The notes under the pieces were generated by a model that made no database searches, was not told the origin of the DNA, and was given only the letters and a program-made list of their open reading frames with translations. From CAIWHR01 sp963830485 (GTDB taxonomy: Bacteria > Pseudomonadota > Gammaproteobacteria > Burkholderiales > Casimicrobiaceae): a DNA stretch of 64,000 bases. The DNA is taken from NCBI GenBank assembly GCA_963830485.1, contig CAWHNE010000012.1:124001-188000 (forward strand), given 5' to 3'. Shown one piece after another: positions 33,559 to 42,902 of this stretch (the stretch's first letter is position 1; the number at the start of each line of letters is the position of its first letter). A program made the position numbers and the translations under genes.

Positions 33559-33972
33559 ATGCGGCGCGCGCGCAAGTCGATGAACCAGATCAACGTCGTC
33601 CCGTACATCGACGTGATGCTGGTGCTGCTCGTGATCTTCATGGTCACGGCACCGCTCGTGAACCCGGGCGAGATCGAGCTCCCGTCCGTCGGCTCGAGGC
33701 TCGTTGCGCCAGCGCAGCCGATGGAGGTCACGCTGCGCACCGATGGCACGCTCACGCTGCGCGACCAGCAGGCGGGGGGCCCCGCGGCGGCGATGTCGCG
33801 CGACGAGCTGGTGGCACGAATCCGCGCGAAGCAGGCAAAGCTGCCCGACCAGCCGGTCGTCATCGCCGCGGACCGCGCCGCCCGCTATGAAGACGTGCTG
33901 GGCGTGCTCGACCTCCTGCAGAGGAACGGCGTGCGCAAGGTCGGCCTGCTCGCGCGGCCGCCGTCAGGCTGA
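33559..33972 (+). CDS. tolR: Tol-Pal system protein TolR
   Basis: A 137-residue single-pass protein, ExbD/TolR family. The membrane segment carries the proton-path aspartate (NVVPYIDVMLVLLVIFMVTA). The periplasmic domain follows, ending ARYEDVLGVLDLLQRNGVRK. ATG 33559 is preceded by CGGAG. Confidence 0.95.
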   Translation: MRRARKSMNQINVVPYIDVMLVLLVIFMVTAPLVNPGEIELPSVGSRLVAPAQPMEVTLRTDGTLTLRDQQAGGPAAAMSRDELVARIRAKQAKLPDQPVVIAADRAARYEDVLGVLDLLQRNGVRKVGLLARPPSG

Positions 33973-33975
33973 CGC

Positions 33976-34851
33976 ATGGCCACGGACCGCCCCCGCGCGC
34001 CGGCACGGCTCTCCGGCCGCTGGCCCGCGCTCCTGCTCGCGATCGCGGTCAACCTTGTGTTCATCGGGGTGCTTTTCTTTTCGGTCCGCTGGCAGAGCCG
34101 CCAGCCAGTGCCGGTCACGGCCGAGCTCTACGGCCCGCCCAAGGCGACGGTCGCCGAAGCCCCTGCACCGCCGGCGCCGGCACCGCCCCCGCGCGAGCCA
34201 GTCCGATCCCCCGAGCCGCCGCCCCCGCCGGTGGCGAAACCCGAGCCCGCACCCCCGCCGCCGAAGGCGATCCCGAAGCCGGAGCCAAACGTGGAGAAGC
34301 CCGACCCGCACGCTGCGGACATCGCGCGCAAGGCCAAGGCTGACGAGGAACGGAAGGCGAAAGAGGCGGCCGAGCGCGAGCGGAAGGAGCGCGAGAAGAA
34401 GGACGCCGAGAAGCGCGAGGCCGAGAAGAAAAAGCAGGACGAGCAGAAGCGGGTCACCGAGGCGCGCGATCGGCAGGCCCGCGAGGCGGCCGAGCTCAAG
34501 GCGCAGGCGGAGCGCGAAAAGGCCGCGCGCGACGCGCAGCAGAAGGCCACTGAAGCGGAAACCGCCGCGCGCTCGCGCGCCGAAGCCGATTACATCAGGC
34601 GCATCCAGGCGAAGGTGAAGGGTAACGTCACGCTGCCGCCCGACCTCGCCGGCAATCCGGAGGCGATCTTCGAGGTCGTCCAGCTACCGACCGGCGAGAT
34701 CATCGATGCCATACTCAGGAAGTCGAGCGGCGTCCGCGCGTACGACGAGGCAGTGCAACGCGCGATCCAGAAATCCTCGCCGCTGCCCCGGCCCGACCGT
34801 CCCGAATTGTTCCAGCGTTCGCTGACCCTCAAGTTCCGGCCGCTCGATTAG
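33976..34851 (+). CDS. tolA: Tol-Pal system protein TolA
   Basis: A 291-residue protein linking the inner-membrane motor to the outer membrane. One N-terminal segment (ALLLAIAVNLVFIGVLFFSV), a Pro/Ala-rich stretch (about residues 50–110), a charged Lys/Glu/Ala coiled-coil domain (about 110–200), and a C-terminal TolA/TonB-like domain (YIRRIQAKVKGNVTLPPDLA, AIFEVVQLPTGEIIDAILRK). tolB and pal, which normally follow, are not in the window. Confidence 0.94.
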   Translation: MATDRPRAPARLSGRWPALLLAIAVNLVFIGVLFFSVRWQSRQPVPVTAELYGPPKATVAEAPAPPAPAPPPREPVRSPEPPPPPVAKPEPAPPPPKAIPKPEPNVEKPDPHAADIARKAKADEERKAKEAAERERKEREKKDAEKREAEKKKQDEQKRVTEARDRQAREAAELKAQAEREKAARDAQQKATEAETAARSRAEADYIRRIQAKVKGNVTLPPDLAGNPEAIFEVVQLPTGEIIDAILRKSSGVRAYDEAVQRAIQKSSPLPRPDRPELFQRSLTLKFRPLD

Positions 34852-34883
34852 GGCGAAGGGATCCGCCGGCGAGCGGCGCGCCG

Positions 34884-35942
34884 TCATTTCGCCCTGCCCC
34901 CCGGTTTCGCCTCGCTCGGAGGGCGCGCATCGGAGCACGACGGGCGCGCCACCACCGGGAAGACCGTGCCGCTCGCGTACGTGAAGAACATCCTGCGTTG
35001 GCTGTGCGATACGAGCACCCGGTGCGAGCGCAAGAAATCGGCGCCGAGCAGCATGTCCGGAGCCATCGCGTGTTTCGCGACGCGGCTCCCCGTTTCGGTG
35101 TACGTCGAGTAGCGCCGGGTATCGGCGAAGGAGATTTTCGGATCGCGGATCAGCTCGTCGCCGATGCGAAACGTCTCGAACGGGCCGAACCAGGCATCGA
35201 TGCGCTTCTCGCCCAGTCCCCCCAGGCAGCCGGCGGGGCTGACGCCGGCGGTGTCCGGCGTGACCCCGAGCGCGGCGGCTTGTCGTAACTCCAGCATCGA
35301 GCCGCTGGCGCCGGAATCGAGTTGCGCGATGACGGGACGTCCGTTGATCTCGACCCTGAGCTCGATCTGCGGCTGCGCGCCATCGAATCCGTCGACCGCC
35401 ACCGATCCGCCGCCATCGGGGGCCCAATACGCGAGCGACGTGCCGCCACAGTCCCGCGCCTGGAACAGCCGCACCGCATCGTGGGAGAGATCGAACTCGA
35501 CGTCGGCCTTCGAGAAGAAGTCCTCGCCGAGGACGATCGCGACGTCACCGCCGATGTCGCGCTCGCCGACGACGAGCAGGTTCCAGTTCCGGCGTACCTC
35601 GTTGCCGATCGCGATCTCGTCGACGACAGCCATCTCGACCTGGGTCTCCCCGCCGATGGCGATCACGCGTTCGCCCGGGATCTCGCGGCGAACGAGCCCG
35701 AGCCGCGCGGCGGCGGCCCGCATCATCAAGCTTCGCGTCGCCCCGGTGTCGAGGAGGATGCCGACCTTGTGGCCGTTGATCGAGCCTTCGATCACCGGAG
35801 ATCCGGCGCCCGGCCGGACCGGCCACTCGGAGACTTTCGCGAGCGTGCACTTGCCGGCTGCGGCCGCGGCGGGGCTGATCCCGCTCGCCGCTACCAGAAC
35901 GGTGGCCAACGCCACCCGAATCGCGAAACGCGGGGCCCGCAT
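34884..35942 (-). CDS. Exported tandem retropepsin-like aspartyl protease
   Basis: A 352-residue protein with a signal peptide (hydrophobic core, ISPAAAAAGKC). Two retropepsin-like domains follow, each with its own active-site motif: LLDTGATRSL (D65) and QLDSGASGSML (D209). Each is followed by the second conserved segment (VLGEDFFSKADVEFDLS and LLGADFLRSHRVLVSHSQRR). Retropepsins are dimeric with one motif per subunit, so two in one chain could form an intramolecular active site. It faces tolA (32 bp between stops), where tolB would be expected. Substrate unknown. Confidence 0.82.
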   Translation of the reverse strand: MRAPRFAIRVALATVLVAASGISPAAAAAGKCTLAKVSEWPVRPGAGSPVIEGSINGHKVGILLDTGATRSLMMRAAAARLGLVRREIPGERVIAIGGETQVEMAVVDEIAIGNEVRRNWNLLVVGERDIGGDVAIVLGEDFFSKADVEFDLSHDAVRLFQARDCGGTSLAYWAPDGGGSVAVDGFDGAQPQIELRVEINGRPVIAQLDSGASGSMLELRQAAALGVTPDTAGVSPAGCLGGLGEKRIDAWFGPFETFRIGDELIRDPKISFADTRRYSTYTETGSRVAKHAMAPDMLLGADFLRSHRVLVSHSQRRMFFTYASGTVFPVVARPSCSDARPPSEAKPGGRAK

Positions 35943-36005
35943 CCGCCCATTATGCGCGGGACGGTCGGGCGAGCGCAGGGGACGTCCTGTGCTCGCAACG
36001 TCGGC

Positions 36006-37706
36006 TCAGACTTCCTTCGGCTTCTTCTCGACGATCTGGATCGCGGCCCAGCTCCACTCGGCACGCTGCTCGACCAGTTGGCGGAGCGCGACGGTGTACA
36101 CCGAGCGGCCGGTCGTCAGGATGACGTTGCGGCCTTCGACGTACTCGGAGGTCGGCACGATCAGCGTTTTCACCGCGAGCGGCTTGTCCGGACGCGACGG
36201 CGGCGGCAGATAGAGCCCGTCGAAGCGCGCGCCCATCGTCGAGACGTCGATACCGTTGACGATGATCCCGAGATCTTCCTTCGCCTCGCGCTTCGCGTGC
36301 AGCACGACGGGCACGAGCCGCTCGGCGATGATCGAGACGCCGGCCTCGACTTCGTCGTTGGATACCTTGTTCAGCCGCCGCACGACGCCGAGCACCCAGT
36401 CCGTGATGTCGGACTGCCGCACCGCGACGAGCGCGCCCAGCGCGAGGCTCTGTCCGATGCCGCCCGACGCTGCGATGCGCAGCCCCGCGACGCTGCGGTC
36501 CTTGACCTGCCACATCGGATCGCTGAACGACGAGATCGAGGCGGCCAGCGAATCGTGCTCGCTCGTCGCGGCCCGCTTCGCCCGGGGCCCGTCGACCGCA
36601 TAGACCTCGATCTGCTCGGCGCCCGCGTTCGAATCGTTGGCGGACTCGTTGACGTCACGCGCCGCGAGGTCGCGGCAGATGCGACCGAGCCCGACGCGGA
36701 CCTTCGCGGCCACCGTCACCGCGACGCGGGGGTCGCGCCGCAGTTCCGCGTTGAGGTTCGGCGACACCGCCGGGCGCACCTTCTCCAGGATTGCGACGCG
36801 CTGCTGATTGATCGGCGCCGCCGGCCCCTGGTCGGTGGCTTCGGCCTCCCGCAGCGCGTGGATTGCCCGCTCGAGCTGCTCGGCCATCGGCGTCGTGTCG
36901 AGGTAGCGCAGCATCGACCCCGAGTCGTTGCCGGTGCGGCGCACGAGGCCGCCCTTGCCGGCGAGGTCGACGAAGAATCCCTCGGGCGAGCGCGGCACGG
37001 CGTCGAGCTGCAGCTTGCGGCTCCATGCGCGGAGCTGCGCGGTCGCCCAGTCGAGCTGGGCCGGCGACAGGTTGCCCGTGTTGAGGTGGTGGATCAGCAG
37101 CACGAATATGTATTCCTGCTCGATCGTCCAGTGCGTCGCGTTGCTTGCGCCGCTTGTCCCGAGCGCGACCGGCACGCGCTCGACGCCGAGCTCCGTCGCG
37201 CGCATGTAGAGCTTGTGGAGATCCATCCACTTGGCCGGGATCCAGCGCTCGTAGCGGAACACGCGCAGCTTGGCGTCGGTGCCGTAGTAGTGGATGAGCC
37301 GCGAGAACAAGCGCGGGATTACGGATTTCCAGCGCGGATTTTCGGACTCCGCGAGCGCCTGCTCGAGCACGGTCTGGTACGAAAAGAGAAACCCCTGCGT
37401 CATCTCCTGCAGCGCCTGCCACAGACGCTCCGCAAGCCGCGCGGACGTGTCGACGTTCTCCACGTACTGCTTGATCAGCTGGCGTCGGTCCGCGCCGAGC
37501 GCGGAATCGAGGAACTCGACCGCGGCCACGCGGTTCAGGTCTGCCGTCTTGCGCGCCTGGCGCATGCCTTCGAACGCGCGCATCACGTGCTGCTGCCGTC
37601 CGATCACATCGAGCGTCGGCAGCTGGCGCAGCCAGCCGGACGCCGTCTTCGGCGTCAGCAATGGATCGGGATGGTCCCGTGCCTGCTGAGTCAGGAATCC
37701 GAACAT
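36006..37706 (-). CDS. Uncharacterised 566-residue cytoplasmic protein
   Basis: A long intact frame with neighbour-like codon usage and no signal peptide or membrane segment. The N-terminal 300 residues are helical (PTLDVIGRQQHVMRAFEGMR, ENVDTSARLAERLWQALQEM, RLIHYYGTDAKLRVFRYERW, EQEYIFVLLIHHLNTGNLSP). The C-terminal 120 residues look beta-rich (AVRQSDITDWVLGVVRRLNK, SIIAERLVPVVLHAKREAK, VKTLIVPTSEYVEGRNVILT) and could be a degenerate PilZ-like domain, which is only a guess. I do not recognise the family. It diverges from the FKBP gene. Confidence 0.75.
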   Translation of the reverse strand: MFGFLTQQARDHPDPLLTPKTASGWLRQLPTLDVIGRQQHVMRAFEGMRQARKTADLNRVAAVEFLDSALGADRRQLIKQYVENVDTSARLAERLWQALQEMTQGFLFSYQTVLEQALAESENPRWKSVIPRLFSRLIHYYGTDAKLRVFRYERWIPAKWMDLHKLYMRATELGVERVPVALGTSGASNATHWTIEQEYIFVLLIHHLNTGNLSPAQLDWATAQLRAWSRKLQLDAVPRSPEGFFVDLAGKGGLVRRTGNDSGSMLRYLDTTPMAEQLERAIHALREAEATDQGPAAPINQQRVAILEKVRPAVSPNLNAELRRDPRVAVTVAAKVRVGLGRICRDLAARDVNESANDSNAGAEQIEVYAVDGPRAKRAATSEHDSLAASISSFSDPMWQVKDRSVAGLRIAASGGIGQSLALGALVAVRQSDITDWVLGVVRRLNKVSNDEVEAGVSIIAERLVPVVLHAKREAKEDLGIIVNGIDVSTMGARFDGLYLPPPSRPDKPLAVKTLIVPTSEYVEGRNVILTTGRSVYTVALRQLVEQRAEWSWAAIQIVEKKPKEV

Positions 37707-37783
37707 GGTTCTACGCGCTCTGCGGATCGCGCAACAAGGTGGACGTTCGGCGGGAGCGAGTGCATCGCAGCGCCGATCGACGG

Positions 37784-37797
37784 ACTCCGCACGGAGT
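37784..37797. promoter_or_regulatory. Perfect 14-bp palindrome in a divergent promoter region
   Basis: ACTCCGCACGGAGT (6-bp arms, 2-bp centre) lies between the divergent genes starting at 37706 and 37949. On the minus strand a TATAAA lies just upstream of it; on the plus strand TACAAT is at 37849–37854. It could be an operator, but the evidence is only symmetry and position. Confidence 0.3.
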
Positions 37798-37948
37798 ATT
37801 CATTTATAGCCCAATTCCACGAGCGGCGCAAAACGCGTTCATGTCGGCTACAATCGCGCCTCGCGATCGAAACGCCGACGGCTCTCCGAATCCCATGCCG
37901 TTGCAACCGGACCGCATGATGTCCCCGTTCGAATCCTGGAGATGCACC

Positions 37949-38482
37949 ATGCTGCCATCACGCCGGTCGAGACTGCGCACAGGTCCGCAGCGCGCCTCAC
38001 GCGCAGGAATCGCAGTACTCGTCGTCGCTTTCGGATCTGTTGTCGCCATCGCCACTTCGTCCGCGCAGCAGCCGGCGCCGACCGGGGCCCAGGCCTCGCC
38101 TCCTCCACTATCAAGCAAGATCGGTGCCCAAGTGAATGAACTCAAGAAAATAGATGTGAAACAAGGGGATGGTGCAGAGGCCGTCGCCGGAAAAGCGGTG
38201 ATCGTTCACTACACCGGGTGGCTCTATGACCCCTCCGCGCAGGATGGCCATGGCGCCAAGTTCGACAGCTCCCTCGACCGCAAGGTGCCCTTCGGGTTCA
38301 TGCTCGGTGCAGGCAAGGTGATCAAGGGGTGGGATGAGGGGGTCGCAGGGATGAAGGTCGGCGGCAAGCGCACGCTGGTAATCCCGCCGCAGATGGCCTA
38401 CGGCGAGCGCGGCGCGGGCGGCGTGATCCCGCCGAACTCGACCTTGATCTTCGACGTCGAACTGCTCGAAGTCAAAAGCTAG
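37949..38482 (+). CDS. FKBP-type peptidyl-prolyl cis-trans isomerase, exported
   Basis: A 177-residue protein. ATG 37949 follows CTGGAGATG. The N-terminus is basic then hydrophobic (ASRAGIAVLVVAFGSVVAIA) and ends SSAQQ, a signal peptide. One FKBP domain follows: GKAVIVHYTGWLYDPSAQDG, FDSSLDRKVPFGFMLGAGKV, IKGWDEGVAGMKVGGKRTLV, IPPQMAYGERGAGGVIPPNS, TLIFDVELLEV. It is expected to speed proline isomerisation in periplasmic proteins. Confidence 0.92.
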   Translation: MLPSRRSRLRTGPQRASRAGIAVLVVAFGSVVAIATSSAQQPAPTGAQASPPPLSSKIGAQVNELKKIDVKQGDGAEAVAGKAVIVHYTGWLYDPSAQDGHGAKFDSSLDRKVPFGFMLGAGKVIKGWDEGVAGMKVGGKRTLVIPPQMAYGERGAGGVIPPNSTLIFDVELLEVKS

Positions 38483-38559
38483 GCCTCGTCCTTCCGGCGG
38501 ATCCGATGGCCGCTTCGGCCCGGCCCCTCCGGCGCGAGAGTGCGAATGCGGGGGTGGTG

Positions 38560-41223
38560 ATGTCGGCCCGCGACGGCATGCAACCGGCAATCCGGCGGCT
38601 CGATTATGGGCCACCGGCGTTCCACATTCCCGTGCTCGAGCTCGAGTTCCTGCTCGAGCGCGAGGCTACGCGCGTTACGTCGTCGTTCAACTTCCGGCGC
38701 AACCCCGACTTGCCGGAGACGGCGGCGCTCGTGCTGGACGGCGAGGGCCAGCGCGACGTCGTCGTCTCGCTCGACGGCGTGGCGCTGCCCGCGGGCGCCT
38801 ACTCACGCGACGCGCACTCGCTCACGATCCACGCGCCGCCCGCGGCCGGCCGCCTCACGGTGGAGGCGACGATCAATCCCGCCGCCAACGCCGCACTCGA
38901 AGGTCTCTACGTTTCGTCCGGCGTCTATTGCACGCAGTGCGAGGCGGAAGGGTTTAGGCGAATCGCGTACTTCCCCGATCGACCGGACGTGCTCGCGACG
39001 TACACCGTGACGATCGTCGCCGACCGCGAGCGCTGCCCCGTGCTCCTGTCGAACGGCAACCGTGTCGCCGCGGGCCCGCTCGACCGCGGCCGCCACTTCG
39101 CCCGCTGGCACGACCCGTTCCCGAAACCCACCTACCTCTTCGCGCTGGTCGCGGGCGACCTGGCCGCGCTCGAGGACACGTTCACGACGATGGGCGGCCG
39201 CACGGTCGCGCTCGAGATCTGGTCGACCTCGCGCAACCTGCCGCGGTGCGCCCACGCGATGGCGGCGCTGAAGCGCGCGATGCGCTGGGACGAGGAGTGC
39301 TACGGTCGCGAGTACGACCTCGACCGCTTCATGATCTTCTGCGCCGACGACTTCAACCTGGGCGCGATGGAGAACAAGGGCCTCAACATCTTCAACAGCC
39401 GGCTCGTGCTCGCCGATCCCGCGACCGCGACCGACGGTGACTACCAGGCGATTGAAGGCGTGATCGGCCACGAGTACTTCCACAACTGGACCGGCAACCG
39501 CGTCACCTGCCGCGACTGGTTCCAGCTGTCGCTGAAGGAAGGGCTCACTGTCTTCCGGGACCAGGAGTTCTCGGCCGACATGGGCTCGCGCGCGGTCGAG
39601 CGCATCGCTGCCGTCGATTACCTTCGGAGCGCACAGTTCCCGGAGGACGCGAGCCCGCTCGCGCACCCGGTGCGGCCCGACGAATACGTCGAGATCAACA
39701 ACTTCTACACGGCGACCGTCTACGAGAAGGGCGCCGAGGTGATCCGGATGCAGCACACGCTGCTCGGTCCGGAGCGGTTCCGGCGCGGGATGGACCTGTA
39801 CTTCGAGCGCCACGACGGGCAAGCGGTCACCTGCGACGAGTTCGTGCAGGCGATGGAGGATGCGAGCCTCGCCACGGGTGGCCCGGGGCTCGCGCAGTTT
39901 CGCCGCTGGTACAGCCAGGCCGGCACGCCGGTCGTGCGCGCCACCGGGCACTACGACGCAGCTCGCCGCACGTACACGCTCGAGGTCGCGCAGCGCACGG
40001 CGCCGACGCCGGGCCAGGCGGTCAAGCAGGCGTTTCACATCCCGCTCGCTCTCGGCCTGGTCGGTCCGGACGGCACGGACCTGCCGTTGCGCCTCGCGGG
40101 GGACACGGGACCGGCAGGCACAACGCGCATCCTCTCGCTCACCGAGGAGCGGCAGACGTTCGTGTTCGTCGACGTGCCGGCAGCGCCCGTGCCGTCGCTG
40201 CTGCGCGGCTTTTCCGCGCCGGTGCGGCTCGAATTCGACTACTCCGACGCCGAGCTCGCCTTCCTCGCCGCGCACGACAGCGACGCCTTCAACCGGTGGG
40301 ACGCCGCACAGCGGAGCTTCTGCAATGCGATTCTCGCGCTCGCCGCGGGACATGCGCGGGGCGACCCGATGCTGCTGCCCCCGCCACTCGCGGGCCTCGC
40401 CGCCAAGGCGGTCGCCGATGACGACGCCGATCCGGCACTCCTCGCGCTCGCGGTGACGCCGCCCGAGACCGCGTATCTTGCCGGGCTGGTCGACACGATC
40501 GACGTCGACGCGCTGGTCGCCGCACGCGAGTTCGCCGTGCGCGAGATCGCGCTCGCCGTGCGGCCCGCATTCGAGCGGACGTACGCGCTGCACCGGCCGC
40601 GCGCGCCCTACGCACCCGCGCAGGACCAGATCGGCTCACGCATGCTGCGCAACGCGTGCCTGCGCTACCTGGCCGCGATCGACGACGCCCCAGCGCGCGC
40701 GCTCGCCGTCGCTCAGTACGAGGCGGCCGACAACATGACCGACGCCATCGCCGCGCTCGCCGCCGTCAACCACAGCAGCGCGCCGGAGCGCGAGGCGCTG
40801 TTCGCGCGCTTCGAGGCGAAGTGGCGCGACGAGCCGCTCGTGCTCGACAAGTGGTTCGCGTTGCAGGCGTCGTCGCTGCGGGCCGATACGCTGCCGCGCG
40901 TCCGCGCGCTTCTCGCGCACCCGAAATTCGACGCCCGCAACCCGAACCGCGTGCGCGCGCTGGTCGCCACCTTCGCACGGAGGAACTGGAACGCGTTCCA
41001 CCGGACCGACGGCTCGGGGTACGCGTTCGTGGGCGAGCAGGTGCTCGCGTTCGACCGCCGGAATCCGCAGCTCGCCGCGGCGCTCGCCGGCGCGTTCAAT
41101 TTGTGGCGGCACTACGCCGAGCCACGCCGCGCGCTGCAGCGGACGGCGCTCGAGACGATCGGCCGCGCGCCCGAGCTCTCACCCGACGTCGCGGAGATCG
41201 TCGAGCGCAATCTCGCCGATTGA
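38560..41223 (+). CDS. pepN: Aminopeptidase N
   Basis: An 887-residue M1-family zinc aminopeptidase. The exopeptidase motif GAMEN is at about residue 268 and the zinc site HEYFHNWTGN at about 304, with the third ligand glutamate 19 residues on (LSLKEGLTVFRDQEF). The C-terminal alpha-helical DUF3458 region (SYSQ-type; ARAAPTPGQAVKQAF... and NPNRVRALVATFARRNWNAF) matches E. coli PepN. ATG 38560 was chosen; ATG 38578 is possible. It ends 99 bp from the convergent di-haem gene. Confidence 0.95.
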   Translation: MSARDGMQPAIRRLDYGPPAFHIPVLELEFLLEREATRVTSSFNFRRNPDLPETAALVLDGEGQRDVVVSLDGVALPAGAYSRDAHSLTIHAPPAAGRLTVEATINPAANAALEGLYVSSGVYCTQCEAEGFRRIAYFPDRPDVLATYTVTIVADRERCPVLLSNGNRVAAGPLDRGRHFARWHDPFPKPTYLFALVAGDLAALEDTFTTMGGRTVALEIWSTSRNLPRCAHAMAALKRAMRWDEECYGREYDLDRFMIFCADDFNLGAMENKGLNIFNSRLVLADPATATDGDYQAIEGVIGHEYFHNWTGNRVTCRDWFQLSLKEGLTVFRDQEFSADMGSRAVERIAAVDYLRSAQFPEDASPLAHPVRPDEYVEINNFYTATVYEKGAEVIRMQHTLLGPERFRRGMDLYFERHDGQAVTCDEFVQAMEDASLATGGPGLAQFRRWYSQAGTPVVRATGHYDAARRTYTLEVAQRTAPTPGQAVKQAFHIPLALGLVGPDGTDLPLRLAGDTGPAGTTRILSLTEERQTFVFVDVPAAPVPSLLRGFSAPVRLEFDYSDAELAFLAAHDSDAFNRWDAAQRSFCNAILALAAGHARGDPMLLPPPLAGLAAKAVADDDADPALLALAVTPPETAYLAGLVDTIDVDALVAAREFAVREIALAVRPAFERTYALHRPRAPYAPAQDQIGSRMLRNACLRYLAAIDDAPARALAVAQYEAADNMTDAIAALAAVNHSSAPEREALFARFEAKWRDEPLVLDKWFALQASSLRADTLPRVRALLAHPKFDARNPNRVRALVATFARRNWNAFHRTDGSGYAFVGEQVLAFDRRNPQLAAALAGAFNLWRHYAEPRRALQRTALETIGRAPELSPDVAEIVERNLAD

Positions 41224-41321
41224 TCGAGCGTGTCGATACGCGGTGAAGGCGACGAGGTTGCCCGCACTCGACGCGAGTTGACCCATGGCGTCCGTGCCCA
41301 GCGAGCCATTGAGCGGACGAG

Positions 41322-42712
41322 CTACAGCGAACGAAGGAAGTTGAGAACATCCTGCTTCTGGCTTTGACGCAGTCGGTCGAAGTTCCTGACGACGCCGTTC
41401 GCTTCGGAGGCGTCGCCGGTCCAGTGACTCCCGCTCTTGTGCGCCCGGATCGCCTCGAGCAGATCCGACGTTCGTCCATCGTGCAGAAAGAAGAGCCGCT
41501 GCCCGAGCCCCCACAGCGGGGCAGTCCGAAACTCGCTTGGGCCTGCCTGTCCCTGACTGACTCCCATCGGCCAGCCCCGGACCCATGTCGTGAACCAGCA
41601 GGTCGGAGAAGAGGTTCACCGCCTGATTGCGCAGAGCAGCGACCGTACTGTTACCTGTATAGAGCGTCGGCGTGTGACAGAGCGCGCACCCGGTACTGCT
41701 GAACAGCGTCTCGGCCTCGCGCAATGGAGTCGGCCCCTCCGGGTGTATCGGACGAAGGCGTGGGCGCCGCAAGGAAGCGCGCGAAGAACGCGAATTTTTC
41801 GATCGCACTTATCGCTTCGAGGGGCGTCTTGCCGTCCGTCTTGGTGACATCGTTGGGAAGTGAGGCAAACTGGCAGGTCGATGTTTCATCGCGCTCGGTC
41901 TGAAAGAGCTCGTTGGTGATGCCCATTTCGACGTTGTAGGCCTCGCCGGAGAACACCAGCAGGGACTTGTTCTGGGCCTTCCATCCGAATCGGGCGACCG
42001 TGCCGTCGTTGCCGTTGTTGTTCGCCTGGCCCGAGATCGTCCGGCCGGCGAGGGTGATGTTCGGCCGACCACGAATATTCATGGAACTCTTCGCCGAAGC
42101 CTCGTCGGCTTGGTTCGCGAGAATGGCCTTGTCCGGGATCTGCTCGATCAAGCCCGCGCCAAACACTGGAGTCGGAATTCTGAAGATCACATTGCGCTGC
42201 GCGAGCTGCTTCTCGAAGTCCGGCTGTGCGAGCCTGCAGCCCGTGGCATCGGCCCGACCGGTGATCGTAAACAGGTCGTGGACGCCACCGTCCGGCGTTC
42301 CGTCGGGATTTCGGACGAATCGCGCCTCGCGTACCGGTCCGTTCAACGTGATGAAGCTGGGGATGGTATTGGTCGCGCCGTTTCTGCTGGCGAACGCGAT
42401 CTGAGGATTCACCGGCGGGCTGGTCCCACCGAGCGCCGGCTGCAGATGGCAACCGCCGCAGCTGCCGAGGTTCATCGTCGGCCCGAGGCCGTCGGCAACG
42501 CTCTCCTCTTCTGCGAAATCCTCCTTGCCCGCTTCGAAAAACTCGAGCTCGCGCTTGGTCAGTCCGGCGATCGGCGCGCCCGCGCCCGGAGCTCCGCCTC
42601 GGACCCCGGGATCCCGAGCCGGAGGCGATGGATCGATCGGAGTGTCAACGCATCCAACGACGAAGCTGATCGCCACGAGCGTCGACAGCAGGGTGATACC
42701 GAGCCTGTTCAT
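41322..42712 (-). CDS. Di-haem oxidoreductase (DUF1111/DHOR family) lipoprotein, frame broken twice
   Basis: A roughly 460-residue periplasmic c-type cytochrome. ATG 42712 follows GAGAGGGG. The N-terminus has a lipobox (FVVGC). The first haem site is SCGGCH (in LGSCGGCHLQPALGG). The frame then breaks at about 41721, giving SSTGCALCHTPTLY with the second CXXCH, and again at about 41566, giving SEFRTAPLWGLGQRLFFLHD, then GRTSDLLEAIRAHK and the stop at 41322. Each break is one extra base. The family is related to MauG/peroxidases. Its role is unknown; it sits alone between pepN and fpr. Confidence 0.82.
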
Positions 42713-42902
42713 AGCCCCTCCTCTCCTCGTCATGGCCGCGTGCGGTCGTCCGTAGCCAACGCAGTCCTCCGCGGGTCTCCCTGACGTCGATTCTACCCAT
42801 CGCGAACCAAGCCGGCACATCGGTCCGAACTGGCCGTGCCGGCGCGCCACCTCATCGAGGGCATGGGCGAGTCGCGGCGCATGCCGCGAAGGGACTGACA
42901 GA

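Noticed and set aside
34300..34600. Repetitive Lys/Glu/Ala stretch that could be called a DNA repeat
   Set aside because: It is the coiled-coil domain of TolA, expected for the family.
35322..37919. 865-codon open frame on the plus strand
   Set aside because: It lies antisense to the retropepsin and the 566-residue gene, is extremely rich in Arg and has no domain signature; it is a high-GC shadow frame.
37661..37948. Longer N-terminus for the FKBP protein
   Set aside because: The upstream extension has no signal-peptide logic and overlaps the divergent promoter region; ATG 37949 has a ribosome-binding site and a signal peptide.
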